This document shows, piece after piece, positions 27,233 to 35,435 of a DNA stretch of 64,000 bases. The stretch lies in NCBI GenBank assembly GCA_947385085.1, contig CANDJN010000007.1, positions 4,458 to 68,457 of the forward strand, in the 5' to 3' direction. Positions within the stretch are counted from its first letter, which is position 1. Every line of letters starts with the position of its first letter. Below the pieces are notes generated by a model. That model saw only the letters and a program-made list of their open reading frames with translations, was not told where the DNA came from and searched no databases. Both the position numbers and the translations under genes were made by a program. This stretch comes from an uncultured Erysipelotrichaceae bacterium (GTDB lineage Bacteria; Bacillota_I; Bacilli_A; Erysipelotrichales; Erysipelotrichaceae).

Positions 27233-27853
27233 ATGGCAAGATTACCTCAGAAATTTTATCAGAAGATGTCTACACTTAGTCAACATGATTTGCATAATCC
27301 GATTGTGTTTGTCGTTGATATGATCAATGGTTTTATCAAGGAAGGCGCTTTACATGATCCGGCAATCTTAACCTGTACAGCCCCGATTCAACAGCTGCTT
27401 ACCGATTTGGATTGTCGCCGCATTTTTATTGCGGATGCCCATCCACCCAAAACAAGAGAATTTGAAGCTTATCCATCCCATTGTGTGATTGGGACAGCGG
27501 AAAGTGAAGTGATTGACGAATTACAGCCGTATGTGGAGGAATTAATTCATAAAAACAGTACGAATGCCTTTACCGCTGCTGATTTTCAGACATTTCTCAC
27601 GAATGATATTGATTGTTACAGTGATTTGATCATCACCGGCTGCTGCACTGATATATGCATTATGCAGTTTGCTTTATGTTTGAACGCATGGCTGAATGAG
27701 CATAATAAAACAAAGCAGCGCATTGTGATACCGGCGAATTGTATTGATACGTATCATATTGAGGGAGCTCATGATGCGGAAAGAAACAATCAATTCGCAT
27801 TGGAAAATATGCAGGCAAACGGTATTTTCATCGTTTCAAAGATTATGAGGTGA
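27233..27853 (+). CDS. pncA: Nicotinamidase (isochorismatase family)
   Basis: 206 residues. The cysteine hydrolase triad appears as Asp29 (VFVVDMINGF), Lys107 (HKNSTNAF) and Cys142 (GCCTDICIM). The metal-site segment ADAHPP is at 67-72. It would deamidate nicotinamide to nicotinate. The isochorismatase family is broad, but the nicotinate phosphoribosyltransferase gene seven bases downstream makes the nicotinamidase role very likely. The pair forms the Preiss-Handler salvage entry to NAD. AAAGGAG precedes the ATG. Confidence 0.88.
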   Translation: MARLPQKFYQKMSTLSQHDLHNPIVFVVDMINGFIKEGALHDPAILTCTAPIQQLLTDLDCRRIFIADAHPPKTREFEAYPSHCVIGTAESEVIDELQPYVEELIHKNSTNAFTAADFQTFLTNDIDCYSDLIITGCCTDICIMQFALCLNAWLNEHNKTKQRIVIPANCIDTYHIEGAHDAERNNQFALENMQANGIFIVSKIMR

Positions 27854-27860
27854 GCAGAAA

Positions 27861-29345
27861 ATGAAAAGCTTTGATGAAAAATTTGATTTTCGTGATGCGC
27901 GTAATCTCAGTATGTGCATGGATTTTTATGAATTGACGATGAGTCAATGTTATTTCAATAGTGCTGATAAGGATAAAATTGTCAGTTTTGATTTGTTTTA
28001 TCGCCGCAATCCCGATCAGGGAGGTTATGCGGTTTTTGCCGGCTTAGAGGAAATCATCGGTTATATTCAGAATTTACATTTTACCGATGCGGATATTGAT
28101 TATCTGCGTTCTTTGAATATGTTTAATGAGGATTTCCTTAACTATTTGCGCCATTTTATCTTTACCGGAGATTTGTATGCGATCCGTGAAGGAACACCGG
28201 TCTTCCCTTACGAGCCGTTGATTCGCGTTAAGGCTAAGCTGATCGAAGCGCAGATTATTGAAACAGCAATGTTGCTGGTCATTAATCACCAGACGCTGAT
28301 CGCAACCAAGGCAAAGCGGATTGTCCAAGCAGCACAGGGACGTGCGATTATGGAATTCGGAGCTCGACGCGCGCATAATTTTGATGCCGCCAACTACGGG
28401 GCCCGCGCAGCTTATATCGGTGGTGTCGCAGGCACGGCAACGACCTACGCCGGTCAACAATTCAACATCCCGGTACTAGGAACGATGGCACATTCCTTTA
28501 TTCAATCATTTGACAGCGAATATGATGCCTTTCTTGCCTATGCGAAAACCTATCCTGACCAGTGTACGGTATTACTTGACACGTATGATACATTACATAG
28601 CGGCTTGCCTAATGCGATTCGCTTGGAAAAAGAATTTTTAGCACCCAATGGTCATCACCTGGCAGGAGTAAGAATTGATTCCGGCGATATGGCTTATTTG
28701 TCTAAACAGATTCGCAAGCAGCTGGATGAAAACGGCATGGATGCAACACAGATCGTTGTTTCCAATTCTTTGGATGAATATCTGATCCAATCATTGATTT
28801 CTCAAGGTGCGAAAATCAGCAGTATGGGAGTAGGCGAAAATCTTGTATGCAGTAAAAGCACACCGGTTTTCGGCGGTGTCTATAAGCTGTCTTCCGTCTT
28901 TGAAAAGGATCAGATGATTCCGAAAATCAAGGTGTCGGAAAATGTGGAGAAGGTGACCAATCCCGGCTTTAAGAATCTGTATCGAATTTATGATAAACAG
29001 AGTGGAAAGGCGCTGGCAGATTTGATGACTTTATATGATGAAGAGGTGAATCCCAGTGCGGATTTGACAATTTATCATCAAATGAATTCATGGAAAAACA
29101 AAACCCTGCCCGGCGGCAGCTATGAGGTACGCTCACTGTTAGAACCGATCTTTGTTCAAGGAATGCTTGTTTATAATGTTCCTTCCTTATCAGAAATTCG
29201 GACCTACAGCGAACAAGAATTTGGTCGTTTATGGGATGAAATACTGCGCTTTGAATTTCCGCAGGTGTACTATGTTGATCTCAGTAAGAAACTGTTAGAT
29301 TTGAAATTGGCGATGCTAGAGGATGTGAAGAATTGTGAATCGTAA
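27861..29345 (+). CDS. pncB: Nicotinate phosphoribosyltransferase
   Basis: 494 residues, matching the longer Firmicutes form. The N-terminus SMCMDFYELTMSQCYF, FDLFYRRNP, FGARRAHNFDAANYGARAAY, GTMAHSFIQSF (with the autophosphorylated histidine) and VRIDSGDMAYLSK are diagnostic. It converts nicotinate and PRPP to nicotinate mononucleotide with ATP hydrolysis. It is co-transcribed with pncA and overlaps the next gene by 11 bases. The downstream sirtuin at 45693 is an NAD consumer but is not linked in expression. Confidence 0.95.
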   Translation: MKSFDEKFDFRDARNLSMCMDFYELTMSQCYFNSADKDKIVSFDLFYRRNPDQGGYAVFAGLEEIIGYIQNLHFTDADIDYLRSLNMFNEDFLNYLRHFIFTGDLYAIREGTPVFPYEPLIRVKAKLIEAQIIETAMLLVINHQTLIATKAKRIVQAAQGRAIMEFGARRAHNFDAANYGARAAYIGGVAGTATTYAGQQFNIPVLGTMAHSFIQSFDSEYDAFLAYAKTYPDQCTVLLDTYDTLHSGLPNAIRLEKEFLAPNGHHLAGVRIDSGDMAYLSKQIRKQLDENGMDATQIVVSNSLDEYLIQSLISQGAKISSMGVGENLVCSKSTPVFGGVYKLSSVFEKDQMIPKIKVSENVEKVTNPGFKNLYRIYDKQSGKALADLMTLYDEEVNPSADLTIYHQMNSWKNKTLPGGSYEVRSLLEPIFVQGMLVYNVPSLSEIRTYSEQEFGRLWDEILRFEFPQVYYVDLSKKLLDLKLAMLEDVKNCES

Positions 29346-30000
29346 TCAAGAACGCGGCAAGCGATTATTTCAGGTGGAGGTATTCATCTATGTGATCACG
29401 TTGCTTTACAGCTTTTATCACAGCTGGCAAATTCATGATATGAATGCACTGGGGATGAGTGTCGTTGCCTGTCTCACTCCATTGATCGTGCCCATTCTCT
29501 TTCGTTTCTTTCATTGGCAGCCAATCTATGAAATTTGGATTTGCAACATCACCTTCGTCTATTTTGCGTCCTTAATCGGCTCCTGCTTTCATGGCTATTC
29601 ACTGCTGGGGTTTGATAAGGTATTGCACTTTTCCAGCGGCTTATTGTTGACGATCGCATCGGTGATCATATTTCTTGCGATAAAGAAAACAGCACATGTG
29701 GATGACCGTGATGATTATCATTTGTTTTTGCTGTTTATCAATGCGATGAATTTGGCGATTGCGGTATGTTGGGAATTCTTTGAATATGCGATGCTGATCT
29801 TTTTTGATAACGACTGCATCAATCATTATACCCAGGGTGTACATGATTCCATTACCGACATGCTATGTGCAATGGTTGGCGGATTATTGGTAACGGCATG
29901 TATTATATATGCCTATCGCTATCATAAAGATCATTTTATCACCCGCTTGTGCGAGAAGTTTTATACTTTAAACATAGAAAAAAATAAAAAAGCAAACTGA
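29335..30000 (+). CDS. Polytopic membrane protein, YjdF/DUF2238-like
   Basis: 221 residues with about six hydrophobic helices. Conserved-looking polar residues lie inside the membrane region: DKVLHFSSGLLL, then CWEFFEYAMLIFFDND and QGVHDSITDML. This D-xx-LHF-xSG ... WEFFEY ... HD-xxTD layout resembles the YjdF/DUF2238 family and, more loosely, VanZ-like proteins. No function is known to me. Start is GTG 29335, overlapping pncB by 11 bases, so it belongs to the NAD-salvage transcript. Its stop directly abuts the stop of the convergent hydrolase gene, with no terminator between them. Confidence 0.6.
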   Translation: MNRNQERGKRLFQVEVFIYVITLLYSFYHSWQIHDMNALGMSVVACLTPLIVPILFRFFHWQPIYEIWICNITFVYFASLIGSCFHGYSLLGFDKVLHFSSGLLLTIASVIIFLAIKKTAHVDDRDDYHLFLLFINAMNLAIAVCWEFFEYAMLIFFDNDCINHYTQGVHDSITDMLCAMVGGLLVTACIIYAYRYHKDHFITRLCEKFYTLNIEKNKKAN

Positions 30001-30840
30001 TCATTCAGCGTTTTCAATTGTTTTTGTTTGCTTCATATTTTGTTTGCGGTATTCCTCCAATATGTCAGGAGCTTGGGGAATGTTGTCATTGCCTAAAATT
30101 GCTCCGATTACAAATAGCTTAATGAGCTGATATACCTCCCAATTTACCGCTTCATCCATTAAAAGCCGATGATGCCCATTGTGAAGGAAAATCAGCTTTT
30201 TTTGTGCGTGAGGTATTTTATCGTAGGCGTATATGCTGCTTTTCATCGCTATGACTTCATCCTCATCGCCATGAAGTAAAAGTACGGGGCATTTCACCTG
30301 TTCAATATATGGCTTACAGTGGCGAATGACCTCTGTAAAGGCAGGATAGAAGGTTTTGGGAATCGTGATTTCATCATCATTTGTTTTACCATCACTGCTA
30401 AAGAAAGAATTGGCTCCCTTGGCAATAACGGATGTAATCGCATCCTTATTCCAGTATTGAAAGGCGGGAGCGAGCAGAATCAGCTTTTTGACATGACTTG
30501 AGGTCGCGGCCAGATAAGCAGCAATCACACCGCCCATAGAGAACCCGACAAGGTAAATACAACGATTTAACAGCTCCTGCTCATTGATGATGGCTTTGGC
30601 ACGACCTACCCATTGTCGCCAGTTACAGTCGGTTTCATCGAACAGATTATAGAGATCAAATTGCAGAATCTCATAATGTGCAAGAATAGGATCCTGCTTT
30701 GCCCACAATGACAAATTGTCCATCTCATGCTTCCGGCGACGTCCATAGCCGTGGATCGTAATGATAACTGTTTCATTGTTCGTAACATCATTTTTTGATA
30801 TTAAATGCTTTTTTAACAAGGATTTGAATGACTCCAGCAT
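30001..30840 (-). CDS. Alpha/beta hydrolase (serine esterase/lipase-like)
   Basis: 279 residues. The fold shows an oxyanion segment ITIHGYGRRR, nucleophile elbow GFSMGG, an aspartate in LLHGDEDEVI and a histidine in HNGHHRLL, in the order Ser-Asp-His. There is no signal peptide, so it is probably cytoplasmic. The long insert between strand and nucleophile includes QWVGRAKAII. I use ATG 30840 because GAGG lies six bases upstream; the GTG at 30852 has no comparable site. An extended -10 (TGGTATAAT on the minus strand, about 30866-30874) can drive it. The substrate cannot be told from sequence. Confidence 0.82.
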   Translation of the reverse strand: MLESFKSLLKKHLISKNDVTNNETVIITIHGYGRRRKHEMDNLSLWAKQDPILAHYEILQFDLYNLFDETDCNWRQWVGRAKAIINEQELLNRCIYLVGFSMGGVIAAYLAATSSHVKKLILLAPAFQYWNKDAITSVIAKGANSFFSSDGKTNDDEITIPKTFYPAFTEVIRHCKPYIEQVKCPVLLLHGDEDEVIAMKSSIYAYDKIPHAQKKLIFLHNGHHRLLMDEAVNWEVYQLIKLFVIGAILGNDNIPQAPDILEEYRKQNMKQTKTIENAE

Positions 30841-30965
30841 GGCTTTCCTCACTTTCTCATCTCATTATACCATAGAACCAAAAAACAAGAAAATTGTAAA
30901 TTTTGTCGATTTTGATAGGAACTTGGCTTAAAACATTATATAATGAAAGCAGGAATGAGGTGACC

Positions 30966-31691
30966 ATGATCAAAAAGGCAACGCTGTTGATTCGCAATCT
31001 TGAACGCATTTATCCGATGACGCCGACGGTGAAAACCTCGTTATCGAATGGCTTTATTGCGGTTCATCATGACTATATTCTGGCAATCGGTCAAGGGCAA
31101 GGAGACAAGTATGTCGATAAGGATACGCGAATTGTAGAGGGACGCAGTCATATCGCCATTCCCGGTATGATTGATTGTAATTTCGATCTGCATGACTGTT
31201 CGTCGAACAAGCTTTGGGAAATCGGTGAGCTGCTGGTACGCCATGGTACGATGATCGTGCATTCGCAGCCACTGCGTGAGGCAATGATGGATGTGTTGCA
31301 TCCCATACAGGTTGTGGATGGACACTATACAGAAGTGAACAATGATTTTCCTGTTTATGATCTTCGCCAACCAGATGCGATACGCTTGCGCCGCTTTTGT
31401 ATCAGCTGTCATTACCCCTGTGTGGATAGTCTGGATCAGCTGCTCATGGCAAAAATATGTGCGCTACAACACCCTCATCTTCATCCGCTTCAAATATTAG
31501 CCTCCTGTACGTATTATCCGGCAATGGCATTGGGGCATCATGATGCAGGTAAGCTCAAAAGAGGCGGGCGCGCGAATATCATTTTGCTTGAGGGCGGCGA
31601 TTTCACATCCGTCTTGAGCCGCTTTCATGGTGATGAGTCCATGCAGATCATCAAAGACGGCGTGCGCTTATGGCCTTATCTGTTAATATAA
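30966..31691 (+). CDS. Amidohydrolase-like protein lacking most of its metal-binding barrel
   Basis: 241 residues. The N-terminus (ATLLIRNLERIYPM ... GFIAVHHDYILAIGQG ... IAIPGMIDCNFDLHD) matches the composite beta domain and first strand of imidazolonepropionase-like amidohydrolases. The end (ASCTYYPAMALGHHDAGKLKRGGRANIILLEGG) matches their C-terminal strand and beta domain. Active members have 400 or more residues and an HxH metal pair after the PG-x-D; here it reads DCNFDLH and most of the barrel is missing. The reading frame is nevertheless clean and has a good GAGGTGA site. It is probably not an active hydrolase: either a repurposed stub or a gene in decay. It has its own terminator. Confidence 0.65.
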   Translation: MIKKATLLIRNLERIYPMTPTVKTSLSNGFIAVHHDYILAIGQGQGDKYVDKDTRIVEGRSHIAIPGMIDCNFDLHDCSSNKLWEIGELLVRHGTMIVHSQPLREAMMDVLHPIQVVDGHYTEVNNDFPVYDLRQPDAIRLRRFCISCHYPCVDSLDQLLMAKICALQHPHLHPLQILASCTYYPAMALGHHDAGKLKRGGRANIILLEGGDFTSVLSRFHGDESMQIIKDGVRLWPYLLI

Positions 31692-31701
31692 TCACGATTT
31701 C

Positions 31702-31725
31702 GACACAATTTGCTTGTGTCTTTTT
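31702..31725 (+). terminator. Intrinsic terminator after the amidohydrolase-like gene
   Basis: A perfect seven-base-pair stem (GACACAA / TTGTGTC) with a five-base loop and five T residues. Confidence 0.88.
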
Positions 31726-31756
31726 CATATACTTATGTATACGGAGGTGATGATGG

Positions 31757-32224
31757 ATGGAAATCATCGCACATGAGGGTGATGGAGAAAAAATTCTGTT
31801 AACAAGTGATTATTGTCCCAATCCTGCTATGAAGAATGCTTTTCAAACACAATTCTTCACCTGTAATCTACGCCGAATTGAATTATGTAATCAAAAGCTG
31901 AATGATTATACCGTACCGCAAAATGCGCGTTTTCTGTTACTGCATTTGACACTGCGCAATCATACTAATGAAGTGATCAGTATGTTTAAAGAGGATTTCT
32001 ATATTCGCTTTGATGGGGAAGGTCCCTATGAAGCGGAGGAGGAATTCGGAGTGATGCATCAGCTGCCTGATACGTATGCCCTAAAGCCTGATGAAGAAAA
32101 GCGCGGCTGTCTCGTATTTATCATTGCGGCAAATACCAAGCGTATTACATTTAGCTATACGGAATATTTTGACGATGAGAGCGAGGGTAAAACGTATCGT
32201 CTGAAGTATGAATTAAAGCATTAG
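31757..32224 (+). CDS. Uncharacterised protein, possible DUF4352-like immunoglobulin fold
   Basis: 155 residues, no signal peptide or membrane segment. A central stretch (ARFLLLHLTLRNHTNEVISMF ... KPDEEKRGCLVFIIAANTKRITFSY) has the alternating pattern of DUF4352-type beta sandwiches, in which a hydrophobic strand, an N-H-T turn and a K-P-x-E-x-x-G segment recur. I do not recognise it further. GGAGGTG lies seven bases before ATG 31757. It sits between two terminated units, downstream of the amidohydrolase-like gene and upstream of the T-box. Confidence 0.55.
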   Translation: MEIIAHEGDGEKILLTSDYCPNPAMKNAFQTQFFTCNLRRIELCNQKLNDYTVPQNARFLLLHLTLRNHTNEVISMFKEDFYIRFDGEGPYEAEEEFGVMHQLPDTYALKPDEEKRGCLVFIIAANTKRITFSYTEYFDDESEGKTYRLKYELKH

Positions 32225-32303
32225 TCTTGTGAGAATGAGAATAGGTGAAGTCATTATTCATTAAGTAACAATCCGGCAAATCCAAGAAAATGAAAAAAAT
32301 ATA

Positions 32304-32332
32304 TTGACGAAACAAAAAAAATAGGATATCAT
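32304..32332 (+). promoter_or_regulatory. Promoter of the T-box/metNIQ operon
   Basis: TTGACG (32304-32309), a 17-base spacer and TATCAT (32327-32332). The expected start near 32339 leaves a leader of about 360 bases before metN. Confidence 0.7.
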
Positions 32333-32338
32333 ATGACA

Positions 32339-32610
32339 CAGATAAATGGCAGAGAACAGATAAGTAAGCAGTGAAAGCTTTTGCAGAGAGTCCTTGGATG
32401 GTGTAAAAGGATAAAGAGAGTACCTGTTGAATATGGTCTGGGAGCTATCATAATCGAGGTGCTACTAAGATTATGACGTGTGCGCACGTTAAAGCGCCAA
32501 GGTATAATCCGTGATACGGACGTACCTGTTGAGATGATTCCTGTAAGGGATTCATGAATTAAGGTGGTAACACGAACAAGTCTTCGTCCTTATGGATGAA
32601 GATTTTTTTG
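32339..32610 (+). promoter_or_regulatory. T-box riboswitch with methionine specifier
   Basis: The leader has the T-box landmarks in order. An AGAGAG motif (about 32384-32389) follows the base of stem I. The specifier region GAAT-ATG-GTCTGGGAGC places an ATG (32433-32435) where the codon normally sits before the conserved GGAG-type stretch. The T-box proper is GAATTAAGGTGGTAACACG (about 32557-32574). An intrinsic terminator comes last: TCTTCGTCC with GGATGAAGA and seven T residues (32581-32609). Uncharged tRNA-Met binding would favour the antiterminator and turn on metNIQ. The specifier agrees with the transporter downstream. I did not fold the full stem I. Confidence 0.9.
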
Positions 32611-32624
32611 TTAAACGGAGGGAT

Positions 32625-32732
32625 ATGATGCGAAGTTTAAAGGAATGGAAAAGTGATCGAATGTCATGGGGGATGAGGATGAGAAAGGAAGTGCGACATG
32701 ATTACGTTGGATCATGTGTCAAAAACATTTGA
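32625..32732 (+). CDS. Possible short Met-rich leader peptide upstream of metN
   Basis: After the T-box terminator, a GGAGGG site (32618-32623) sits just before two consecutive ATG codons (32625, 32628). The frame runs 35 codons, contains five Met codons, and ends 35 bases inside metN in another frame. The peptide (MMRSLKEWKSDRMSWGMRMR and onwards) has no recognisable domain. It could be a translated uORF adding methionine-dependent control, or just a decoy start near a purine-rich stretch. Evidence is limited to the ribosome site, position and Met content. Confidence 0.25.
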   Translation: MMRSLKEWKSDRMSWGMRMRKEVRHDYVGSCVKNI

Positions 32733-33729
32733 AACAAAGCAAAGTGATGTACATGCGGTAAAGGATGTCAGTTTACAAATTAATGCTGGTGAAATCTTCG
32801 GGATTATCGGTTTCAGCGGTGCCGGGAAATCGACGTTAATCCGCTGTATCAATCTGTTGGAGCGACCCAATCAGGGAGCTGTGGTCGTGGATGGGCAGGA
32901 TTTATTGAAACTGAATGAAGCGCAGCTGCGAGAAGTTAGAAAAAGAATCGGAATGATATTCCAGCATTTTAATTTGATGCGTTCCCGCACGGTGTTTCAA
33001 AACATAGCGTTTCCGCTAAAGGACAGTAAGCTTTCCAAGCCGGAGATTGAAACGAAAGTGATGGAATTGTTGAAGCTGGTGGATCTGGTCGATAAGCGTG
33101 ATGCTTATCCTTCCGAGCTATCTGGCGGTCAAAAGCAGCGTGTTGCCATTGCTCGTGCCCTTGCCAATGATCCAAAGGTTCTGCTTTGCGATGAGGCAAC
33201 CAGTGCATTGGATCCGCAAACGACGCGTTCCATTTTGAAATTGTTGAAGGAAGTTAATCAGCGCCTGCACATTACAATCGTTTTAATCACCCACGAAATG
33301 GCGGTCATCAAAGAAATTTGTGATCGTGTTGCCGTGATGGAAAACGGAGTGATTGTGGAAACGGGAAACATCGTGGATATCTTTATGCATCCACAGAGTG
33401 ATGTGACGAAGAATTTCATTAACACGACATCAGCGCTGACACGCATTTATGAGATGGTGGAACAGGATTCACCGATTACTCAGATACAACCTGGTCAATG
33501 TCTCGTGCATATGAAGTACGGCGCTAATACGACAAAGGAAGCGCTGCTCTCACATATTACACGTGATTTGGATGTGGAGACTAGTATTATCTTTGGAAAT
33601 GTAGAAGTGCTGCAAGATACTCCATTGGGTGATTTGGTGGTTATATTCAGCGGCAGTGAAACCAATATTCAACAGGCAATTGCCTATGCACAGAAGCAGG
33701 GAGTGGAAATCGAGGTGATCAAATCATGA
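32698..33729 (+). CDS. metN: Methionine ABC transporter ATP-binding protein
   Basis: 343 residues. Walker A is GFSGAGKST, the signature is LSGGQKQRVAIARAL, Walker B is VLLCDEATSALDP and the switch histidine is in LITHEMAVI. The C-terminal 95 residues form the NIL/ACT-like domain found in MetN, which binds methionine and inhibits transport. AAAGGAAG precedes the ATG. The stop overlaps metI by four bases. It powers uptake of L- and D-methionine with MetI and MetQ. Confidence 0.95.
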   Translation: MITLDHVSKTFETKQSDVHAVKDVSLQINAGEIFGIIGFSGAGKSTLIRCINLLERPNQGAVVVDGQDLLKLNEAQLREVRKRIGMIFQHFNLMRSRTVFQNIAFPLKDSKLSKPEIETKVMELLKLVDLVDKRDAYPSELSGGQKQRVAIARALANDPKVLLCDEATSALDPQTTRSILKLLKEVNQRLHITIVLITHEMAVIKEICDRVAVMENGVIVETGNIVDIFMHPQSDVTKNFINTTSALTRIYEMVEQDSPITQIQPGQCLVHMKYGANTTKEALLSHITRDLDVETSIIFGNVEVLQDTPLGDLVVIFSGSETNIQQAIAYAQKQGVEIEVIKS

Positions 33730-34400
33730 ATTTGGAAAACTGGATACCCAATGTCATCGACTTGGCAGACGAATTTCCCGTTTGTTTAATACAGACATTA
33801 CAGATGCTGCTTATTCCCGGTTTGATTTCCTTTGTGTTCGGTACCTTGTTTGGCATTATGCTGGTGGTAACGCGCAAAGGCGGCATTATGGAAAATCGTT
33901 TCATCTTCTTTGTGTTAGACAAGCTGGTGAACTTGTTTCGTGCCATTCCCTTTATTATTTTGACATCATTGCTGGTTGGCTTTACCCGCATGATCATGGG
34001 AACCTCGATCGGTGTTGCCGGGGCACTGCCCTCTTTGGTCATCGGAACCATCCCGTTTTTCTCAAGACAGATTGAAAGTACATTATCTGAGGTGGACCAA
34101 GGGATTATCGAAGCCAGTCAGGCAATGGGCTTGACCCCGATGCAGATTATTACACGGGTATACTTAAAGGAAAGTGTTCCGGGCATCGCGAGAGCGGTTA
34201 CAATCACATTGATTTCGTTAGTCGGACTGATTGCGATTGCCGGTGCGGTGGGCGCCGGGGGCCTGGGCGATATGGCGATACGTTATGGCTATAATCGCTA
34301 TATGTATGATGTCACTTATGTTGTGGTGATCATTATCTTGTTGTTAATCACGCTGATTCAAAGTATCGGTGATTATATTGTTAAAAAAACAACCCATTAA
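33726..34400 (+). CDS. metI: Methionine ABC transporter permease
   Basis: 224 residues with five hydrophobic helices. The EAA loop reads EASQAMGLTPMQIITRVYLKES, the site that contacts MetN. LVNLFRAIPFIILTSLL and GAVGAGGLGDMAIRYGYNRY are typical of MetI. Overlap with metN and the 17-base gap to metQ support a single transcript under the T-box. Confidence 0.95.
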   Translation: MNLENWIPNVIDLADEFPVCLIQTLQMLLIPGLISFVFGTLFGIMLVVTRKGGIMENRFIFFVLDKLVNLFRAIPFIILTSLLVGFTRMIMGTSIGVAGALPSLVIGTIPFFSRQIESTLSEVDQGIIEASQAMGLTPMQIITRVYLKESVPGIARAVTITLISLVGLIAIAGAVGAGGLGDMAIRYGYNRYMYDVTYVVVIIILLLITLIQSIGDYIVKKTTH

Positions 34401-34417
34401 AATAGGAGGAAAAGAAA

Positions 34418-35266
34418 ATGAAAAAATTATTGGCGGGTGCATTGGCACTATTGGTAAGTGTCGGATTGAGCGGATGTGGAAACTCTGCATCAGATGGCGA
34501 AAAGGAATTGATCAAATTAAAGGTGGGAGCGACCAGTTCACCTCATGCGGTGATATTAAATCAAGCGAAGGATGCAATGAAAGAAAAAGGCTATGATTTA
34601 GAAGTAACGGAATTCAGTGACTGGGCACGTTTGAATCCTTCAACATCTGATGGTTCTCTGGATGCGAACTACTTCCAGCATCAACCGTATCTTGATGGCT
34701 ATAACAGTGACAGCGGCTATGAAAGTGGCAAGGAAGGCTATTTGGTAAGCGTTGGCGCGATTCACTTTGAACCGCTCGGAGTCTATGCACAGGAGCCTAA
34801 CGGTCGCACGACAATTTCTGCCGATGATGTTGAAGACGGTGATAAAATTGCTGTGCCGAACGATGCGACCAATGAAGCTCGTGCATTGTTATTGCTGGAG
34901 AAATATGGAATTATCAAACTGAAAGAGGGAGTCGGGATCAATGCGACAGTAAAGGATATTGAATCCAAGGCAAAGGATATCGAATTGTACGAATTGGATG
35001 CGGCACAAATTCCGACCAAATTGGCAGATGTGAAACTGGCTGTTGTTAACGGTAACTATGCCCTGGATGCAAAGATTACCGATAAGCTGATCTGTTCTGA
35101 AGAAAAGGAAGATGAAGCAGCTCAGACGTATGCTAATGTTATCGTTGTTACTGAGGACAATAAAGATAATGAAGCGGTATTGGCTTTGGTAGAAGTATTA
35201 AAGAGCGATGAAATCAAGGCTTTCATCGAATCAGAATTCTCCGGTGTCGTTGTACCGGCAAAATAG
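34418..35266 (+). CDS. metQ: Methionine-binding lipoprotein
   Basis: 282 residues. A lipoprotein signal ends in the lipobox LSGC (cysteine at about residue 20). The NlpA/MetQ family segments follow: KVGATSSPHAVILNQAKD, LEVTEFSDWARLNPS..., LDANYFQHQPYLD, and AVPNDATNEARALLLLEKYG. It would bind methionine outside the membrane and deliver it to MetI. AGGAGG precedes the ATG. A strong terminator follows. Confidence 0.95.
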   Translation: MKKLLAGALALLVSVGLSGCGNSASDGEKELIKLKVGATSSPHAVILNQAKDAMKEKGYDLEVTEFSDWARLNPSTSDGSLDANYFQHQPYLDGYNSDSGYESGKEGYLVSVGAIHFEPLGVYAQEPNGRTTISADDVEDGDKIAVPNDATNEARALLLLEKYGIIKLKEGVGINATVKDIESKAKDIELYELDAAQIPTKLADVKLAVVNGNYALDAKITDKLICSEEKEDEAAQTYANVIVVTEDNKDNEAVLALVEVLKSDEIKAFIESEFSGVVVPAK

Positions 35267-35274
35267 TTATGTTG

Positions 35275-35300
35275 AAAAGCATTCTCTGTGAATGCTTTTT
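35275..35300 (+). terminator. Intrinsic terminator of metNIQ
   Basis: A perfect ten-base-pair stem (AAAAGCATTC / GAATGCTTTT) with a TCTGT loop, ending in five T residues. Confidence 0.92.
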
Positions 35301-35435
35301 CTATGCAATTTAAAGCGGTTCAGACATCGATTGTATAATGAAAAGAAAGTTCACTTGCGGATAAGTCGTTATGAGAAAACTATGGTAAATTATTCCGCAT
35401 CATTGTATAATGGTACTATAGTTAGGAGGATTTGC

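Noticed and set aside
30903..30965. Upstream extension of the amidohydrolase-like gene from 30903
   Set aside because: The GAGGTGA site fits ATG 30966; the extension overlaps the likely promoter region.
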